Assembly: GCF_036885605.1 (NCBI RefSeq)
Contig: NZ_CP142523.1
Coordinates: forward strand, 6,249,112-6,313,111
DNA: 64,000 nucleotides
Reading direction: 5' to 3'
Source of the DNA: Janthinobacterium sp. TB1-E2
GTDB taxonomy: Bacteria > Pseudomonadota > Gammaproteobacteria > Burkholderiales > Burkholderiaceae_D
In this document: positions 60,890-64,000 of the stretch, piece after piece
Numbering within the stretch: position 1 is the stretch's first letter
How the letters are laid out: the number at the start of each line of letters is the position of its first letter
The notes under the pieces: generated by a model
What the model was told of the DNA's origin: nothing
The model's database searches: none
What the model saw: the letters and a program-made list of their open reading frames with translations, nothing else
Position numbers and translations under genes: made by a program

Positions 60890-62623
60890 TTACTTGGCGG
60901 CAGGCGCGTATTTCTTGGTGATCACCCATTGCTGGCCGATCGACAGGACGTTGTTGACGACCCAGTAGAGTACCAAGCCCGACGGGAAGAAGAAGAACAT
61001 CACCGAGAATGCCAGTGGCATGAACAGCATCATCTTCGCTTGCATCGGATCGGCAGGAGCCGGGTTCAGCTTGGTCGTGATGTACATCGAGATCGCGTAC
61101 AGCACTGGCAGGATGCACCATGGGTCATGCTGGGCCAGGTCGGTGATCCAGCCGATCCATGGCGCGCCGCGGATTTCCACGGACGCGTTCAGCACCCAGT
61201 ACAGGGCGATAAAGACGGGCATCTGGATCAGGATCGGCAGGCAGCCGCCCAGCGGATTGATCTTTTCCGTCTTGTACAGCTCCATCGTGGCCTGGTTCAT
61301 CTTTTGCGGATCGCCTTTGTAGCGCTCGCGAATCGCCTGCATCTTCGGCGTGACCAGTTTCATCTTGGCCATGCTGCGGTAGCCGGCGGCCGACAGCGGG
61401 AAGAAGGCCAGCTTGATCAGGATCGTGAAGGCGATGATGGTCCAGCCCCAGTTGCCCAGCACGCTGTGGATCTGTTCCATGACCCAGAACATCGGCTTGG
61501 CGATGATGGTCAGCCAGCCGTAATCCTTGACCAGTTCCAGGCCCGGCGAGACCGGTTCGAGCAGGTGGGCGATTTGCGGACCCGAATACAGCTTGCTGTC
61601 CATGCTGGCCGAGGCGCCTGGCGCCAGGGTAGGCAATGGCAGCACGTTGCCGATGGCGTACAAATTGGTGCCGACCTTCTTCGTGAAGATGTCGCGCTTG
61701 GCGTTTTCAGGCGGAACGAAAGCCGAGACGAAGAAGTGTTGCGAAATCGCAAACCAGCCGCCATTCGCCGTGGCCGGATGCAGACCCTTCATGGCGTTGT
61801 CGTTGCCCTTCTTCTCGTCTTCCACTGCCGCTTTTTCGATTTTCTCGAACGTCAGCTTCTGGTACTTGTCTTGCGGCGTGTACAGGGTCGGACCCGTGAA
61901 GCTGCTGTTGAAGAACGAGTCGCCGACCGGCTTGTTGCCGTCATGCGTCAGTTGCAGATACAGCTGCGGCGTCACGGGCGCTGCGCCCACGTTGGCCACA
62001 TCGTGGCGCACGTCGATGACGTAATCGCCGCGCTTGAAGGTAAACGTCTTGGTCAGCTTGACGCCGCCTTCGACCGCTTCCATCACCAGTTGCACTTGCT
62101 TGCCGTCGCCGAGGGTGCGCACGCCAGGCTGCACGGTGAAACCGCTCGCATGGGTGGGGAATGGACCGCCGACCAGGCCCGACTGCGCCAGATAGGTGCG
62201 GTTCGCGCCTTCGTCGAACAGCACTTCGTTTTGCTTGCCATCGTCAGGCTGGCACCATTTGAACAGGCCGAAGCAGCCGCCGAACCAGCCCGGATTGCCC
62301 GCGCCCTTGAACTTCAGCAATTCCAGACGCTTGACCTGGCCGCCCAGGGTGTCGATGTCGACCTTGATGACGTCGGTGGTGATGGTAATCACTTCGCGCT
62401 TGAACGCGGCGGGATCGGTCGCTTCGCCAGGCACGGCGGCTGCGCCGGCAGCCGCGGCAGCCAGGGCGTCCGTCTTGGCCGGGGTGACAGGCGCCTTGGC
62501 GGTTTGTTCCGTGTTCGCGGAGAACATCGACGGCTTGCCGTTCGAGATCATCCATTCGTTCCAGAGAATTACCAGCGAGACGGAAAACACGATCCACAGG
62601 ATGGTACGTTTATTGATATCCAT
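60890..62623 (-). CDS. yidC: Membrane protein insertase YidC
   Basis: 577 residues. ATG at 62623 (MDINKRTILWIVFSVSLVIL) gives the first helix. A large periplasmic beta domain covers about 90-330 and the conserved insertase core of five helices follows (YRSMAKMKLVTPKMQAIRER, NPLGGCLPILIQMPVFIALY, MQAKMMLFMPLAFSVMFFFF). It inserts membrane proteins with or without SecYEG. An Ala/Pro linker follows the first helix. Eleven bases after yidD. Confidence 0.96.
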   Translation of the reverse strand: MDINKRTILWIVFSVSLVILWNEWMISNGKPSMFSANTEQTAKAPVTPAKTDALAAAAAGAAAVPGEATDPAAFKREVITITTDVIKVDIDTLGGQVKRLELLKFKGAGNPGWFGGCFGLFKWCQPDDGKQNEVLFDEGANRTYLAQSGLVGGPFPTHASGFTVQPGVRTLGDGKQVQLVMEAVEGGVKLTKTFTFKRGDYVIDVRHDVANVGAAPVTPQLYLQLTHDGNKPVGDSFFNSSFTGPTLYTPQDKYQKLTFEKIEKAAVEDEKKGNDNAMKGLHPATANGGWFAISQHFFVSAFVPPENAKRDIFTKKVGTNLYAIGNVLPLPTLAPGASASMDSKLYSGPQIAHLLEPVSPGLELVKDYGWLTIIAKPMFWVMEQIHSVLGNWGWTIIAFTILIKLAFFPLSAAGYRSMAKMKLVTPKMQAIRERYKGDPQKMNQATMELYKTEKINPLGGCLPILIQMPVFIALYWVLNASVEIRGAPWIGWITDLAQHDPWCILPVLYAISMYITTKLNPAPADPMQAKMMLFMPLAFSVMFFFFPSGLVLYWVVNNVLSIGQQWVITKKYAPAAK

Positions 62624-62634
62624 TAGGGTATTTG

Positions 62635-62895
62635 TCAGGAGTGGTTGCAACCGCAAGCGGTCGTTGAAGATTGTTTACCGTCGGCCGGCGGCACCGGGTC
62701 GACGCCCCCTTCATTCCAGGGGTGGCAACGGCACAGGCGCTTGGCAGCCAGCAGGCTGCCCTTGGCCGTACCGTGCACTCGCAGCGCTTCCATCGCGTAA
62801 TGCGAACAGCTCGGATAGAAACGGCAATTCTGTCCCAGCATGGGGCTGATCAGCAACTGATAAGCGCGCAGCAGGAACAGCAGCAGGGTTTTCAT
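62635..62895 (-). CDS. yidD: Membrane protein insertion efficiency factor YidD
   Basis: 86 residues. Family core: LLRAYQLLISPMLGQNCRFY then PSCSHYAMEALRVHG and CRCHPWNEGGVDPVP. A Cys-rich tail (ACGCNHS) follows. The ATG overlaps the rnpA stop (62892-62895). It supports YidC-dependent insertion. Confidence 0.95.
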   Translation of the reverse strand: MKTLLLFLLRAYQLLISPMLGQNCRFYPSCSHYAMEALRVHGTAKGSLLAAKRLCRCHPWNEGGVDPVPPADGKQSSTTACGCNHS

Positions 62896-63350
62896 GGCGC
62901 GGATGGTGGTGGCGCAGCAACAGAACGGGCCTGGGCGGCGATTTGCGCCGCGAACAGGCGGCTCAATTCTTCACGCAGCTCGGCTTTGAGCTTGGTCGTG
63001 GTGGCCGGGCCATCCTTGCTGTTGACGGCGCGCGACAAACGCACCACGCAGTCGACCGGCGGCATCGCGCTGTTGCGAAACAGCTCGCGCGTGACGCGCT
63101 TGATCGTGTTGCGGGTCGCCGCGCGCGGCGCGAAACGCTTCGCCACAACGACGCCCAGCCGCGCATGCGGCAATTGATTGTGTCGGGTGTACAGCACAAA
63201 ATGCGCTGTTTTTTGCGAAGGGCGCAAACGAAAAACGGATGAAAATTCATCCGTTTTAACGATACGCCGAACGCGCGCGAAGTCGTGTGAACCTTCGCGT
63301 TGATTGCCGACTGGAGTACAGCTAGCCACGCGATCAGCTGTCAACGACAA
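62892..63350 (-). CDS. rnpA: Ribonuclease P protein component
   Basis: Up to 152 residues. RNase P motif: RLGVVVAKRFAPRAATRNTI then KRVTRELFR (the RNR segment binding the RNA subunit), preceded by RIVKTDEFSSVFRLRP. Only non-ATG starts exist: TTG at 63350, directly after the rpmH stop, or GTG at 63329. The Ala/Pro-rich C terminus is longer than usual. Together with the RNA subunit it matures tRNA 5' ends. Overlaps yidD by ATGA. Confidence 0.93.
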   Translation of the reverse strand: MSLTADRVASCTPVGNQREGSHDFARVRRIVKTDEFSSVFRLRPSQKTAHFVLYTRHNQLPHARLGVVVAKRFAPRAATRNTIKRVTRELFRNSAMPPVDCVVRLSRAVNSKDGPATTTKLKAELREELSRLFAAQIAAQARSVAAPPPSAP

Positions 63351-63352
63351 GC

Positions 63353-63487
63353 CTAGACGGCCAGACGTTTGCGGCCCTTTGCGCGACGTGCGTTGAGCAC
63401 ATCACGGCCACCACGGGTAGCCATACGAGCGCGGAAGCCGTGCGTACGCTTGCGGCGAACGACGGAAGGTTGGTAAGTACGTTTCAT
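63353..63487 (-). CDS. rpmH: 50S ribosomal protein L34
   Basis: 44 residues, MKRTYQPSVVRRKRTHGFRA with the GRKRLAV end, all invariant L34 features. ATG at 63487. First of the rpmH-rnpA-yidD-yidC cluster, directly beside the origin region. Confidence 0.98.
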   Translation of the reverse strand: MKRTYQPSVVRRKRTHGFRARMATRGGRDVLNARRAKGRKRLAV

Positions 63488-64000
63488 GTTGGTCTCGCTA
63501 AAAACAAAAAAAATGCAAAATCGGGTCTGACGTCCCGTCAGTTTTTGGTGCCAATGACAATCGCGCACTTATGCCAAGGCACAAGCTGGCCAATCTCATC
63601 GCCCGCTTAATCCACGCTTAGTCCATATTGTCGTTCCAAATGAATAAACACGGAATACGGGCGGGGAACCCTGAATTATTCAGCATATGCCCCCCTCTTG
63701 TCAAGGATTGCCGTGATCGCCTGGAAATTTGCGCGCCGGCCCCCATCTGCTTGCAAGGCCCCGCCACAGGCCGCGCCAGCACTGCTTGTGACGGGATAAC
63801 CGGGGGATAAGTCGCCTCTTATGCACATGGCGCCCCACCCCGCCACAGAAAAATAAGCGTCGTGCCTGTGGATAACTTTCTCAGTCGGGAGTAGAATAGC
63901 GCGTTACGTGTGGCGAGCCCTCGCGCGACGCCGGCCTTGCAACACGGTGAACGCAGGGCAGAATCGATACGCCCTCCCACACCTTTTCACATAGACATAC
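63488..64000. other. Origin-side intergenic region, probable dnaA upstream/oriC part
   Basis: 513 bp with no convincing gene on either strand. It lies between rpmH and the expected dnaA beyond the right edge, the standard oriC location in Burkholderiales. It contains DnaA boxes at 63819-63875 and a TAGAAT -10-like hexamer at 63892-63897. The left part carries the rpmH promoter, which I could not place. Confidence 0.6.
63819..63875. promoter_or_regulatory. DnaA boxes
   Basis: TTATGCACA at 63819-63827 (one mismatch to TTATCCACA) and TGTGGATAA at 63867-63875 (perfect on the minus strand). GGGGGATAA near 63802 is a weak third. They probably mark dnaA autoregulation or oriC. Confidence 0.7.

Overview
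This is about 64 kb of a GC-rich betaproteobacterial chromosome, almost certainly Oxalobacteraceae and most likely Janthinobacterium or a very close relative. The support is the 16S sequence read by eye (V1-V4 look Janthinobacterium-like) and the gene set. The right edge lies next to the replication origin: rpmH, rnpA, yidD, yidC and mnmE run leftward, and the last 0.5 kb holds DnaA boxes and points toward a dnaA gene outside the window. The window is therefore the arm left of oriC. Both rRNA operons and most housekeeping genes lie on the minus strand, co-directional with replication.

Layout. 1-2.4 kb: glutamate/aspartate ABC importer genes gltI-gltJ-gltK (gltK cut by the edge). 2.5-8.7 kb: Atm1-type ABC exporter, thioesterase, PhoD phosphatase, and a divergent pair of a membrane LytTR regulator and an acyltransferase-3 protein. 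8.7-12.1 kb: tandem duplicated acyl-CoA ligases (fadD x2). 12.4-18.5 kb: lipoprotein peptidase plus molybdopterin oxidoreductase, M20 amidohydrolase, a 3-hydroxyisobutyrate-dehydrogenase-type reductase and a PagL-like lipid A deacylase. 18.5-24.2 and 29.25-34.9 kb: two nearly identical rRNA operons (16S, tRNA-Ile, tRNA-Ala, 23S, 5S) in direct orientation. They enclose a 5-kb gene block: a PAP2-like membrane protein lacking its catalytic residues, a DUF2868 membrane protein, a DUF3482 GTPase and D-malate/tartrate dehydrogenase.

35.0-44.3 kb is a five-gene, translationally coupled operon in the same order as E. coli yfaA-yfaT-yfaS-yfaQ-yfaP, related to the Pseudomonas mag operon. Its centre is a 1518-residue bacterial alpha-2-macroglobulin with an intact CVEQ thioester motif. 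Its partner proteins look, by eye, like remodelled peptidoglycan-enzyme modules. 44.4-53.2 kb: a B12-binding radical SAM protein, a compact MCE/Mla-type lipid transport operon (STAS-permease fusion, ATPase, MCE protein, PqiC-like lipoprotein) running into a VanZ-like protein, then a 2Fe-2S ferredoxin, an alpha/beta hydrolase and a D,D-carboxypeptidase. 53.2-59.3 kb: aldo-keto reductase, phosphatidylserine synthase, CAP-domain lipoprotein, orphan Hpt protein, Cys-rich small protein, M1 peptidase lipoprotein. 59.0-64 kb: the origin-proximal cluster.

Several parts concern the envelope (lipid A, phospholipid transport and synthesis, peptidoglycan, macroglobulin). I see no insertion sequence, prophage, integrase, CRISPR array or toxin-antitoxin module. 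The most noteworthy structures are the macroglobulin operon, the rRNA-flanked gene block with its degenerate PAP2 protein, and the paired (structure-preserving) differences between the two rRNA operons.
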